Part shown: piece by piece, positions 50,133 to 58,625 of the stretch | How the letters are laid out: each line of letters starts with the position of its first letter | How positions within the stretch are numbered: the first letter of the stretch is position 1 | Assembly: GCF_026625565.1 (NCBI RefSeq) | Contig: NZ_CP112998.1 | Coordinates: forward strand, 4,776,501 to 4,840,500 | Reading direction: 5' to 3' | From: Dyadobacter pollutisoli | GTDB taxonomy: Bacteria > Bacteroidota > Bacteroidia > Cytophagales > Spirosomataceae | Length of the DNA: 64,000 bases | Notes under the pieces: model-generated | What the model was told of the DNA's origin: nothing | The model's input: only the letters and a program-made list of their open reading frames with translations | Database searches by the model: none | Translations under genes and position numbers: made by a program

Positions 50133-50669
50133 TTATATTTCTGTTAAGTTTTTCCTGACATAGTCCCATAACACGATTCCTGCGGACACAGACACATTAA
50201 AGGAATGCTTGGTCCCGAACTGTGGGATTTCAACGCATCCGTCAGATATCTTAATAACATCGTCACTCACTCCTTCTACTTCATTTCCAAACACAAATGC
50301 GTGTGGAACACCGGGTTTGGGGTCAAAATTCTGCAATAAAACACTTCCTTCCACTTGCTCGACACACCATATGCGATAACCCTCCGCCCTCAGTTGTTCC
50401 ACTGCCTCCAATGTATCAGCGCTTTTTTCCCACTCAACCGAGAGTTCAGCGCCGAGCGCACTCCTTGTGATTTCGCGATGCGGAGGCTCCTGGGTATATC
50501 CGCACAGCACTATTTTTTTTGCCCTGAAAGCATCAGCCGTCCTGAAAAACGAACCTACATTGTTCAGGCTGCGAATGTTATCAAGCACAACTACAAACGG
50601 AAATTTATCAGATCCCTTAAATTCCTCGACCGTCAGACGACCCATTTCCTCAACACCCAGTTTCCGCAT
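50133..50669 (-). CDS. SpoU/TrmH-family RNA methyltransferase
   Basis: The 178-aa protein has the SPOUT motifs in order: VVLDNIRSLNNVGSFFRTADAF (motif 1), HAFVFGNEVEGVSDDVI (motif 2) and EIPQFGTKHSFNVSVSAGIVLWD (motif 3, with the trefoil-knot Asn). It methylates the 2'-O of a tRNA or rRNA ribose with SAM. No N-terminal substrate-binding extension is present, unlike RlmB, so the exact target is unclear. The ATG at 50669 is the natural start. The gene lies upstream of the H1-like gene on the same strand. Confidence 0.9.
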   Translation of the reverse strand: MRKLGVEEMGRLTVEEFKGSDKFPFVVVLDNIRSLNNVGSFFRTADAFRAKKIVLCGYTQEPPHREITRSALGAELSVEWEKSADTLEAVEQLRAEGYRIWCVEQVEGSVLLQNFDPKPGVPHAFVFGNEVEGVSDDVIKISDGCVEIPQFGTKHSFNVSVSAGIVLWDYVRKNLTEI

Positions 50670-50738
50670 TAATTATTTTTTCTTTTTAAAAATCATACTG
50701 TACCAGCATATACGCTGACGTCATTCAAAAGTAAATAA

Positions 50739-50772
50739 AAAATCCCTGCACCAGTCTGGGTACAGGGATTTT
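50739..50772 (-). terminator. Terminator of the NarL-type regulator gene
   Basis: Arms AAAATCCCTG/CAGGGATTTT plus inner pairs; on the minus strand a T-run follows, 19 bases after the regulator stop. Confidence 0.75.
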
Positions 50773-50790
50773 CCTCATAGTTCAGTTTCT

Positions 50791-51411
50791 CTATTTGATC
50801 TTGGTGATCAGCTCTACAATATTTTTGACGCCCAGTTTCTCAAAAATCCTGGCTTTGTAAGTACTAACGGTCGAAAGTTGCAGATTTAGTTTTTCAGCAA
50901 TTTTAGCGGTCCCTAAGCCCTCCTTCAAAAGATTCATAACGTCCGTTTCACGTGGTGAAAGGCTTACGATCGGATCCGGAAGATATTCTTTTGGATTGAT
51001 AAGGCGATTGATATTCATTTGCTGCATATCTTCGCTCATATACTTTTTATTGTTCAAAACACTCATTACGGCCGTTTTGAACTCTTCTTCCGGCGCATCC
51101 TTAGACAAGTAGCCGTCCGCACCAGCCTGCAGGTACATGAGGCCATATAGCTGCTCGTCATAGCTTGAGAACATTAATATTCTTATTCCAGGACATTTCA
51201 ACCGGATGGTTTCAACCATTTTCGTGGTATTTCCGCCAGGTATGTTAATATCGAGTATCAACAGATCATATGACTTAACTTCAAGCTCCTGAAGTATCTT
51301 ATCGAAATCGTCTACATCAGAAATGGTTGATTCCGGAATTAAAGACTTGAGGAGGTGTTTGGTGCCGATGCGCACCACTGCGTGGTCTTCAGCAATAAGT
51401 ATGTGTTTCAT
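50791..51411 (-). CDS. NarL/FixJ-type response regulator
   Basis: The 206-aa protein has a receiver domain with acidic AEDHAVVR and phospho-acceptor Asp54 in LLILDINIPGG. The LuxR-type helix-turn-helix (about 140-206) is LSPRETDVMNLLKEGLGTAKIAEKL, with STVSTYKARIFEKLGVKN. No kinase gene is adjacent, so it is an orphan in this window. Its position just before the polysaccharide cluster suggests a link to surface polysaccharide control, but only by proximity. It has its own terminator downstream. Confidence 0.9.
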   Translation of the reverse strand: MKHILIAEDHAVVRIGTKHLLKSLIPESTISDVDDFDKILQELEVKSYDLLILDINIPGGNTTKMVETIRLKCPGIRILMFSSYDEQLYGLMYLQAGADGYLSKDAPEEEFKTAVMSVLNNKKYMSEDMQQMNINRLINPKEYLPDPIVSLSPRETDVMNLLKEGLGTAKIAEKLNLQLSTVSTYKARIFEKLGVKNIVELITKIK

Positions 51412-51842
51412 GTATTGGATGGGTTCTAATAAATATAAAAGATCTGGGTGTCAAAGTTAAATTAAACAATCAACTTTCTGTAACGGATTGCCTCTTTCTT
51501 CAAGATCCTGATTACCAACCAGAACAATATCGTACATCCAATTTGAACTGTTTGATGAATTAACAAAAATAGTAATCAGCATTGTATTAAACATAAAAAA
51601 TATCAAATTAGTATATCAATTATTTAACATTTGGCGTCATTCTAGTCGATTAATCCAAATTTCTGAATTTTAAGAGGTTACAATTCGGTGCAAACCGGTA
51701 AACTTCCAGCACTATCTATCACACACAGAGTACTGAATCTGAATGGCATAACGAGAATCTTTACGTTCGAGTAGTCGTTCAACCCGGAGCAAAATGCCCG
51801 GAACCGGGTTTCCAGCCGTTTCTCTATCTGACCTGCGCACAT
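51412..51842. other. 431-base AT-rich region before the polysaccharide cluster
   Basis: The region lies upstream of both the regulator (minus) and the acyltransferase-like gene (plus). I see no convincing promoter pair. The plus frame of the acyltransferase stays open back to 51702 but lacks an ATG or GTG. A minus-strand frame at 51678-51923 shows no family features. Confidence 0.4.
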
Positions 51843-52700
51843 TTGCTCACGCAGACGACGGAAACTGTCTTTTTCTTTGCAATGTACAGGAAAACACAGA
51901 ATAGCGCTGTGGCAATATTTCAATGTGCTCCTACCCCTTTAGGAGAATGGATTTCACCTCCCCGTGCGCCATTCGGAGGCATTCAATGCGCTCCCGACTG
52001 CACTGAAGAAGAAATTGGGTTTCTGTTATCGTGTATCAAAGAATTCGTTTGTCAACAATCCGGCAAGTCGCTAAGCATTAAAACCGCCCCATCGTGCTAC
52101 CAGCCCGAAATGCATGGTTTACTTAGAAATTGCTTCGAAGCAGCCGCTTTTCACAGGTCGGAAACCTTTACCAGTCACTTTATCCCGGTTGATTCAAATG
52201 AATTTGCCAGGAAAATCTGTCCGGCGGAAAGAAGAAGATTGAATAAATGCATTAGAACGGGGTATAGCGTACATTCGGGTAAATGCCTGAACCTGGATGA
52301 AGCTTATCGTTTTCTAATACACTGCAGAGAACAGGCTGGCTATACGTTGCCACTATCTCTCTGTCAAATGCGCGAACTCGCCGGTCTGTTTCCTGAAAGA
52401 ATGTTACTATTTAGCGTTTTCGATAATGCCGCCCTTATCGCACTTTCCGTGACTATTAAGGTTACCGACGATACCCTGTACAACTTCCTAATGGCTGACC
52501 TTATTGAATACCGGAAATACAGTCCGGTAGTTTTGCTCATAGAAACCATTTACAACTTCTGTCAGCGAACGGGCGTACGCATCATTGACCTGGGCATTTC
52601 ACTCGACAAAAATGGAGATCCAAAACCAACGTTGAGCAGGTTTAAGAAAAATATTGGCGGGCAGGAATGTGAAAAGATTAGTTACCAACTTAGACTATGA
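51843..52700 (+). CDS. GNAT/FemAB-like acyltransferase in polysaccharide cluster
   Basis: The protein is about 285 aa. Start choice is uncertain: TTG at 51843 keeps the predicted first beta strand (ETVFFFAMYRKTQNSAVAIF), while ATG at 51882 would cut into it. The C-terminal half matches the BioF2/GNAT_6 fold: FARKICPAERRRLNKCI, LLFSVFDNAALIALSVTIKV, FLMADLIEYRKYSPVVLLIETIYNFCQ. Such proteins transfer acyl groups to sugars or lipids and are common in exopolysaccharide loci. The cysteine content is unusually high. The exact substrate is unknown. Confidence 0.6.
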   Translation: MLTQTTETVFFFAMYRKTQNSAVAIFQCAPTPLGEWISPPRAPFGGIQCAPDCTEEEIGFLLSCIKEFVCQQSGKSLSIKTAPSCYQPEMHGLLRNCFEAAAFHRSETFTSHFIPVDSNEFARKICPAERRRLNKCIRTGYSVHSGKCLNLDEAYRFLIHCREQAGYTLPLSLCQMRELAGLFPERMLLFSVFDNAALIALSVTIKVTDDTLYNFLMADLIEYRKYSPVVLLIETIYNFCQRTGVRIIDLGISLDKNGDPKPTLSRFKKNIGGQECEKISYQLRL

Positions 52701-52712
52701 GGCAATTATCGA

Positions 52713-53360
52713 TCAGATTCCGAGGCAATTCCCGTCCCTATAAAATACGCTGGTACAAGTTTCGATTCCAACAATAGGTGCCATTCCAATAAAATCGAGT
52801 CTCCGGAAGCCTCTTTCTTTAAGATATTCCTTGGCCTTGCTATACCATTCCCGTTCTGAATTATCAAGGATCAGTACCCCATCGGCGGTAAGGTAATCCA
52901 CCGCAAAATTAGCGCATTTGACCCTGTTACGACCATCCACAATAATGATATTATAGTGCTCTCCTGTGGACTGGACTGCTTTTACATAAGCGTCGCCCAA
53001 TGGCTTGTCCAGCACCTTTGCATTGGAAGGAAGTTTCGGACTAATAAGTTTGATCCATTCAGTGTCATGCTCCACGGCCGTAATGTGATGCACCTGTGCC
53101 GCGTACCAGCGTGTAGAATTCCCCGAACCGTACTCAAAAACAACAAATTCAGGTTTGATCCTCGGTTTCAAAAAAAGTATAAAAGGATAAGTGTACCAAG
53201 GCAGAGGATCGCCATTGAGATCCACAGACTGTTTGGTATGATAGCTTCTAAACCAGCCATATTGCTTCAAAGCCCCGCCCATATATAATTGTACACTGCC
53301 GCCTAATCCGGTCCTATTGAGCAGATTCCATGCGCTAGTCTTTATTTTCCTCAGTATCAT
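52713..53360 (-). CDS. Class I SAM-dependent methyltransferase
   Basis: The 215-aa protein has motif I FVVFEYGSGNSTRWYAAQ and the post-motif acidic residue VEHDTEWIKL, then IIIVDGRNRVKCANFAVDYL (motif II) and GVLILDNSEREWY. It is of the methyltransferase_24-like group seen in polysaccharide clusters, which methylate sugars. There is no signal peptide, so it acts in the cytoplasm. The N-terminal basic helix (LRKIKTSAWNLLNR) may bind membrane. It lies on the minus strand 17 bases downstream of the wecB gene and is probably co-transcribed. Confidence 0.82.
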   Translation of the reverse strand: MILRKIKTSAWNLLNRTGLGGSVQLYMGGALKQYGWFRSYHTKQSVDLNGDPLPWYTYPFILFLKPRIKPEFVVFEYGSGNSTRWYAAQVHHITAVEHDTEWIKLISPKLPSNAKVLDKPLGDAYVKAVQSTGEHYNIIIVDGRNRVKCANFAVDYLTADGVLILDNSEREWYSKAKEYLKERGFRRLDFIGMAPIVGIETCTSVFYRDGNCLGI

Positions 53361-53377
53361 TCAGCAGCCTGTTTGTC

Positions 53378-54496
53378 TTATTTGTCACAAACGTACGAAT
53401 TAATGTATTTTTCTCTCAAAATTGCAACGATCCGTTCCGCTGCTTTCCCGTCCCAACCTGCCGGTATCGTTCCTTTTTTACAGTTTCCTGCAAATATTTC
53501 CGTAGCCAGCAAACTCACGGATTCTGCGTCCGCGTTCTTCAACAGAAAGTTCGTTCCTACTTCAAAGGTCACAGGCCTTTCCGTATTTTCTCTTAATGTA
53601 ATGCAGGGGACATTCAAATAAGTGGTTTCCTCCTGAATACCGCCAGAATCGGTGACTACTAATGCAGCATTTTTTGTCAGGTTAAGAAATTCAAGGTAGC
53701 CCTGTGGTTCCAAGATTTTTAGATTTTGGACATTTTCAAACTCATTTTTCAAACCGTTTATTTCAATGTTTTTCCAGGTTCGTGGATGAATAGGAAACAC
53801 CACTGTTTTCAGCAAAGCAAGCCTTTTTACTATTTTCAAAATCCTTTGCAGACCCGCTTTCCCGTCAACATTAGCTGGCCGGTGCATTGTCATGAGCACA
53901 TAGGATGCCGCATTCACTCCAAGATTTTTCAGTATCGGCGAACGGTCGATTGCATCTTTATAGTATTCCAAAGAGTCGATCATTACGTTACCGGTGAAGT
54001 GAATTTCATTATCAGCGACATTCTCTCTCAGCAGGTTATCCACCGCGGCTTGTTCTGTTACAAACAAATGATCCGAAACAGCGTCAGTCAGTATCCGGTT
54101 AATTTCCTCCGGCATACTCCTGTCGCCACTTCTCAACCCCGCTTCCACGTGCGCCAAGGGTACATTCATTTTGACCGACACCAAAGTACAGGCCAATGTA
54201 GAATTAACATCGCCTACTACCAGCACCAGGTCAGGCCTTTCGCTGATCAGGACTTTTTCAAATTCAACCATGATCTGAGCCGTTTGCTGCGTTTGGGTAC
54301 CAGCCGCTACGCCAAGAAAGAAATCAGGTTTTGGTAAATCGAGCTGATCAAAAAAGATTCCGGACATAACGGAATCATAATGCTGCCCGGTGTGGACAAT
54401 TTTCGAGATCATGTCGGGATACTGCGAGAAGGCGCGATGTAATGGCGCAATTTTGACAAAGTTAGGCCTGGCGCCTACAATATTCAGAACTTTCAA
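53378..54496 (-). CDS. wecB: Non-hydrolysing UDP-N-acetylglucosamine 2-epimerase
   Basis: The 372-aa protein interconverts UDP-GlcNAc and UDP-ManNAc in the cytoplasm. It starts KVLNIVGARPNFVKIAPLHRAF; the only start codon in a fitting place is TTG at 54496 (the in-frame TTG at 54538 adds 14 residues). Landmarks are LVLVVGDVNSTLACTLV, AHVEAGLRSGDRSMPEEINR (catalytic His-Glu), MTMHRPANVDG and DSGGIQEETTYLNVPC. It provides ManNAc for the surface polysaccharide, and the TviB-like dehydrogenase in the cluster may use its product. Same strand as the methyltransferase at 52713. Confidence 0.92.
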   Translation of the reverse strand: MKVLNIVGARPNFVKIAPLHRAFSQYPDMISKIVHTGQHYDSVMSGIFFDQLDLPKPDFFLGVAAGTQTQQTAQIMVEFEKVLISERPDLVLVVGDVNSTLACTLVSVKMNVPLAHVEAGLRSGDRSMPEEINRILTDAVSDHLFVTEQAAVDNLLRENVADNEIHFTGNVMIDSLEYYKDAIDRSPILKNLGVNAASYVLMTMHRPANVDGKAGLQRILKIVKRLALLKTVVFPIHPRTWKNIEINGLKNEFENVQNLKILEPQGYLEFLNLTKNAALVVTDSGGIQEETTYLNVPCITLRENTERPVTFEVGTNFLLKNADAESVSLLATEIFAGNCKKGTIPAGWDGKAAERIVAILREKYINSYVCDK

Positions 54497-54623
54497 GTGT
54501 GTGTGGTTTAATTGTTGGAACAAATATAGAAGAAGCAAGGCAGATAACTAATCGCTCGCCTTCGCTAGGGTATCTAACCGTTTTTGTCTTATTTCGCCTT
54601 GTTAATAACCAAGAAAAACCTCA

Positions 54624-56147
54624 ATGGGGATTATAGTACGTCAGGGATTCAAGAGCTCCATTGTTTCCTACATTGGAGTAGTCATCGGAATTTTCAATAT
54701 CCTGATCCTCTACAATCAATATATGACCCAGGAGCAACTGGGTTTGTACGCTTCTACTCTGCTAACCTTCCCCGTTATCTACATGTCATTTGCCTTGCTG
54801 GGCGTTCCGTCAGTCGCGGTACGGTTTCACAGCAGGTTTCAGGACCATGAGTCGCGCAGGCAGCTTTTTACATTTATTATCATAACACCGCTCGTGGGCT
54901 TAGCCGCTTTTGCCGGCCTGTACCTACTTTTTAAGCCGCTTTACATAAAGGTTTACCTTGACCATTCTCCGATGCTGGTCAAGTACTATTACATTTTTAT
55001 TCCTCTAACGGTAGGTATGGTTTATCTGCTGGCGCTGGAATCCTACTCCCGGATCAATCTGAGGATTGCGGTACCTTCTCTCATTCGAGAAGTGGGCCTC
55101 CGCCTGGCCAACAGTCTATTTGTGATCCTTTTTGGATACAAAGTCATCACATTCGATACCATGGTCAGCCTTACAGTAGCCAGTTACGGGCTTGCCATTA
55201 TCGCAATGCTGATCTATTTATACTTTCAAAAAAGGCTTTATACTTCGCTCGATTTCGGCTTTATCAGGCACCCGGCTTTCAAAGAAATGTACCGTTATGG
55301 CCTTTGGGTTTTGCTCGGCGGGGCCAGTGCTGCATTGCTTCCGCATATCGAAAAAGTCCTGCTGCCCGCTTTTGAAGGCGGGCTCGGAAGTACCGCTATT
55401 TTCGACATTGCCTCCCGCATTGCCCTTGTCATTTCAATTCCCAGAAACAGCATTGTGATGATCAGCGCACCGATTATCTCCGAAGCTTATGCACGGAATG
55501 ATATTGCGCACATTGATACCATTTATAAAAAATCGTCCCTCAATCTGTTCATTATCGGCACCTTCCTCTTCCTCGGAATTTGGTCCAATATCGATGCGAT
55601 TTTCAGTATTATTCCCAAATCTGACATTTATTCACAAGGCAAATGGGTGGTGCTAATGGTCGGGGTTTCCCGCATCGCCGACATGGCCACGGGTCTTAAT
55701 TCCGAGATCCTGACGAATTCCAAATTTTATCGGTACGACATTGTTTTCATGCTTTTTTTCACCGTACTCATTTTACTGAGTAGCCAATTTCTGATTCCGG
55801 TTTACGGTTACAATGGTGCCGCCGCCGCCGCATTATTTTCAACGGTTACTTATAATGTAGTGAAACTGTTTTTTATCCGTAAAAAAATGGGAATCCAGCC
55901 GTTCACCCAGGGCACTTTGAAAGTCATCGCATTGGCAATCCTGGTCTATACGATCGTTTATTTCATCCCATATCCCGCCTCAGTCAGAAGTTTACCCGCG
56001 ACATTACTGGACATGGCGATCCGATCCATTACCGTAGCTGTCATTTTCGGAGGCGGAATACTAGCCTGGAATGTTTCAGAGGATATTTCCACAGGATTCA
56101 GGGCAGGATGGTCGTTCGTCAGATCCACTGTTTTCAAAGCAAAATAA
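54624..56147 (+). CDS. wzx: Polysaccharide flippase (Wzx-like)
   Basis: The 507-aa protein has about 12-14 membrane helices of the MOP/polysaccharide-synthase superfamily, starting VRQGFKSSIVSYIGVVIGIFN. The YSRINLRIAVPSLIREVGLRLANSL and LEYHIEKVLLPAFEGG-like LPHIEKVLLPAFEGG loops fit the family. It should flip lipid-linked glycan repeat units across the inner membrane. This supports a Wzx/Wzy-type pathway, but no Wzy polymerase was recognised. The next gene starts 127 bases after its stop. Specificity cannot be predicted. Confidence 0.87.
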   Translation: MGIIVRQGFKSSIVSYIGVVIGIFNILILYNQYMTQEQLGLYASTLLTFPVIYMSFALLGVPSVAVRFHSRFQDHESRRQLFTFIIITPLVGLAAFAGLYLLFKPLYIKVYLDHSPMLVKYYYIFIPLTVGMVYLLALESYSRINLRIAVPSLIREVGLRLANSLFVILFGYKVITFDTMVSLTVASYGLAIIAMLIYLYFQKRLYTSLDFGFIRHPAFKEMYRYGLWVLLGGASAALLPHIEKVLLPAFEGGLGSTAIFDIASRIALVISIPRNSIVMISAPIISEAYARNDIAHIDTIYKKSSLNLFIIGTFLFLGIWSNIDAIFSIIPKSDIYSQGKWVVLMVGVSRIADMATGLNSEILTNSKFYRYDIVFMLFFTVLILLSSQFLIPVYGYNGAAAAALFSTVTYNVVKLFFIRKKMGIQPFTQGTLKVIALAILVYTIVYFIPYPASVRSLPATLLDMAIRSITVAVIFGGGILAWNVSEDISTGFRAGWSFVRSTVFKAK

Positions 56148-56274
56148 TGTTATTAAAAAAATCGAAAGTGGCCTTCGCTGGCAGCACATTATTTTTGCCA
56201 TTTCAACTTTTGCTATCTTTGAAAAATTAAGTTTCATCCATTTCAATGAAACTGATCAATCCCAAGCATTCAAA

Positions 56275-56889
56275 ATGTCATTTACTCAGAGAATAATCGC
56301 CGGCCTGTTCAAACAACCGCGTAGTCTTTTTCAACTCACTACCTACGACCGTACAAAACCGGTTAAAGTCGTGGTAGGCTCCATGTACTCGCTTTATAAA
56401 GGCTGGATACATACTGATATTGAGACACTTAATCTTCTGGTAAAAAGTGATTGGGAAAATTATTTTCCTGAAAATTCAATCGACAAAATCCTCGCGGAAC
56501 ACGTCTGGGAACATTTGACGCCGGAGCAAGGCAAGCTTGCTTTTCAACACTGCTATACTTACCTCAAACCCGGCGGATTTCTTCGTGTAGCAGTACCGGA
56601 TGGCTTTAATCCAAGCGAGGAGTACATTAACTATGTCAAACCCGGTGGAACTGGAAATGGCGCCGACGACCATAAACTCCTGTATAACTATCAGATCATG
56701 TCCGGTTTTCTGACAGAAATCGGTTTTAAAGTAAAGCTTCTGGAATATTTCGATGAAAATGGCCAGTTTCACAAAGCTCCCTGGAATCCCGAAGACGGTA
56801 TGATCAGGAGATCGGCCGATCATGATGAGCGTAACAAGGATGGCAAATTGGGCTATACATCCTTAATTATTGACGCCTATAAAAGCTAA
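56275..56889 (+). CDS. SAM-dependent methyltransferase of polysaccharide cluster
   Basis: The 204-aa protein starts at MSFTQRIIAGLFKQPRSLF; the open frame to 56071 overlaps the flippase and has no fold features. The Methyltransf_11-like half is clear (IDKILAEHVWEHLTPEQGKLAF, YLKPGGFLRVAVPDGF), but the usual SAM-binding glycine loop (motif I) is replaced by VVVGSMYSLYKGWIHTD, a feature of a known surface-polysaccharide methyltransferase subgroup. It probably methylates a sugar. It sits 2 bases upstream of the next glycosyltransferase, so they are likely co-translated. Confidence 0.78.
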   Translation: MSFTQRIIAGLFKQPRSLFQLTTYDRTKPVKVVVGSMYSLYKGWIHTDIETLNLLVKSDWENYFPENSIDKILAEHVWEHLTPEQGKLAFQHCYTYLKPGGFLRVAVPDGFNPSEEYINYVKPGGTGNGADDHKLLYNYQIMSGFLTEIGFKVKLLEYFDENGQFHKAPWNPEDGMIRRSADHDERNKDGKLGYTSLIIDAYKS

Positions 56890-56891
56890 AA

Positions 56892-57794
56892 ATGAGCTCC
56901 TCAGGTACTCTTGCCCCCATTGTTTTATTCTGTTACAATCGCCCCTGGCATTTACGTCAGACCATCGAATCGTTACAGCTCAACACCCTTGCGGCAGAAA
57001 GTGACCTGATCATCTATTCCGACGGACCCAAGCAAGCGTCGGACGGAAAGCTGATCGAAGAAATCAGAAGCTATCTTTTCGGCATTGAAGGCTTTAAAAG
57101 TAAAAAAATCATTGCTTCTGAGACCAATACCGGACTTGCCGCGTCGGTGATCAAAGGCGTAACGGCTACATTGGAGCAGTATAAAAAAATAATCGTCCTG
57201 GAAGACGATATGCTGAGTACGCCCGATTTTCTTTCGTTTATGAATGAGGCTTTGGATGCTTACGAGTCGCGCCGGGACATATTTTCAGTTACCGCATATA
57301 GTCCTCCCATTTCCATACCGGCACATTACAAGCACGATTTGTTCATCGCTCCCCGCGCCAGCTCCTGGGGCTGGGGTACCTGGCTCGATAAATGGCGGCT
57401 GGCCGATTGGGACGTGCGTGATTTCGATACATTAAAAAGAGAAAAAGCGGCGATCAATGCTTTCACCAAAGGCGGCGAAGATCTGTGGCCGATGTTGGTC
57501 AAGCAGCAACGCGGGATTATCGATTCCTGGGCCATTCGATGGACTTATGCTCAGTTCAAAAACAATGCGTACGGCATCTATCCGGTTCATTCCAAAATAA
57601 AAAATATTGGTACGGACGGAAGCGGTACTAACTTTACCTTCAAAACAGGTTACTACGGCAAGGAAATGAGCCTCGAAAAAGTGGCCATTGATCCTGACAT
57701 TAAACCTGATCATGCGGTCATTGAATCGTTTCATGACTACTATCACCTGCCCATTCAATTAAAAATAAAAAACTGGATCAAGTACCAGATCTGA
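56892..57794 (+). CDS. Glycosyltransferase, GT-A type
   Basis: The 300-aa protein has a GT-A start (APIVLFCYNRPWHLRQTIESL), an EDDMLSTPDFL acidic motif in the DXD position, and RASSWGWGTWLDKW, the aromatic acceptor-site pattern of GT2-related enzymes (also seen in GNT-I-like GT13). It is cytoplasmic and probably adds a sugar to the repeat unit. It begins 2 bases after the methyltransferase stop and is followed by the FkbM methyltransferase after 16 bases, so the three look like one unit. Confidence 0.82.
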   Translation: MSSSGTLAPIVLFCYNRPWHLRQTIESLQLNTLAAESDLIIYSDGPKQASDGKLIEEIRSYLFGIEGFKSKKIIASETNTGLAASVIKGVTATLEQYKKIIVLEDDMLSTPDFLSFMNEALDAYESRRDIFSVTAYSPPISIPAHYKHDLFIAPRASSWGWGTWLDKWRLADWDVRDFDTLKREKAAINAFTKGGEDLWPMLVKQQRGIIDSWAIRWTYAQFKNNAYGIYPVHSKIKNIGTDGSGTNFTFKTGYYGKEMSLEKVAIDPDIKPDHAVIESFHDYYHLPIQLKIKNWIKYQI

Positions 57795-57810
57795 TTTAAT
57801 ACTGAGTAAT

Positions 57811-58617
57811 ATGTACTGGCTGCGCTACCTGTTAAAAGAACCTTACAATTCCCTCCGGACATCGGCAAACCGGGAATTTATGAGCCTATTGCTCCGGTAT
57901 GGCAACAGTCGCAGGCACACTCGCACGCAGGTAACGTTTGGCAATTTCCAGCTCGAAGTCCCCGATACCATGTCGTTTTTGTGGCAGCACAAGGAAATCT
58001 TCGCGGACGATTTTTATTATTTTGAAACGCCGAACTCACAGCCCGTCATATTTGACTGCGGTGCCAATGTGGGCATGAGCGTTTTATATTTCAAAAAACT
58101 TTACCCTCAGGCCCGGGTAATAGCCTTTGAAGCCGAACCTGAAATCGCTGCGCTACTCGCTAAGAACCTGAAAGCAAACGCAGTAAATGGTGTCGAGATC
58201 ATTGATAAGGCAGTCTGGATCGATGAAGACGGCATCTGGTTTGGCAGCGAAGCCGCTGACTCTTCCTCCATTTATTCCACAGCAGAAAAGAAAAAAATAG
58301 CCTCTGTCCGTCTCAAAGACTTTCTTATAAAAGAAAAACAGATTGATTTTCTCAAAATAGACATTGAGGGAGCCGAAACACAGGTACTGGCCGACTGCCG
58401 GGATGCGCTTAGTCATGTTCAAAATCTCTTCGTCGAATTTCACTCTTACATTGGAAATCCCCAGGGCCTGGCGGATGTGATGCAAATCTTTGAAGAAAGC
58501 GGTTTCCGGTATTACATTGACAGCAACCAGCACCGGCTGAAACCATTTACCAACCATCGTTATCGCGGCAACGATGTCATGGACCTGCAACTCAACATTT
58601 TCGGCTGGCGCGAATAA
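57811..58617 (+). CDS. FkbM-family methyltransferase
   Basis: The 268-aa protein has VIFDCGANVGMSVLYFKKLYP (motif I) and VIAFEAEPEIAALL (acidic SAM-ribose ligand), then FLKIDIEGAETQVL, the KxDIEGxE signature of FkbM methyltransferases. It probably O-methylates a sugar of the surface glycan. It is cytoplasmic and last of a plus-strand run of genes (54624-58617). It converges with the nucleotide-sugar dehydrogenase, whose stop is 8 bases away. Confidence 0.88.
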   Translation: MYWLRYLLKEPYNSLRTSANREFMSLLLRYGNSRRHTRTQVTFGNFQLEVPDTMSFLWQHKEIFADDFYYFETPNSQPVIFDCGANVGMSVLYFKKLYPQARVIAFEAEPEIAALLAKNLKANAVNGVEIIDKAVWIDEDGIWFGSEAADSSSIYSTAEKKKIASVRLKDFLIKEKQIDFLKIDIEGAETQVLADCRDALSHVQNLFVEFHSYIGNPQGLADVMQIFEESGFRYYIDSNQHRLKPFTNHRYRGNDVMDLQLNIFGWRE

Positions 58618-58625
58618 ATAAGCGT

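Noticed and set aside
51678..51923. Minus-strand frame overlapping the acyltransferase start
   Set aside because: It overlaps a real plus-strand gene, is Cys/Arg-biased and shows no domain or signal.
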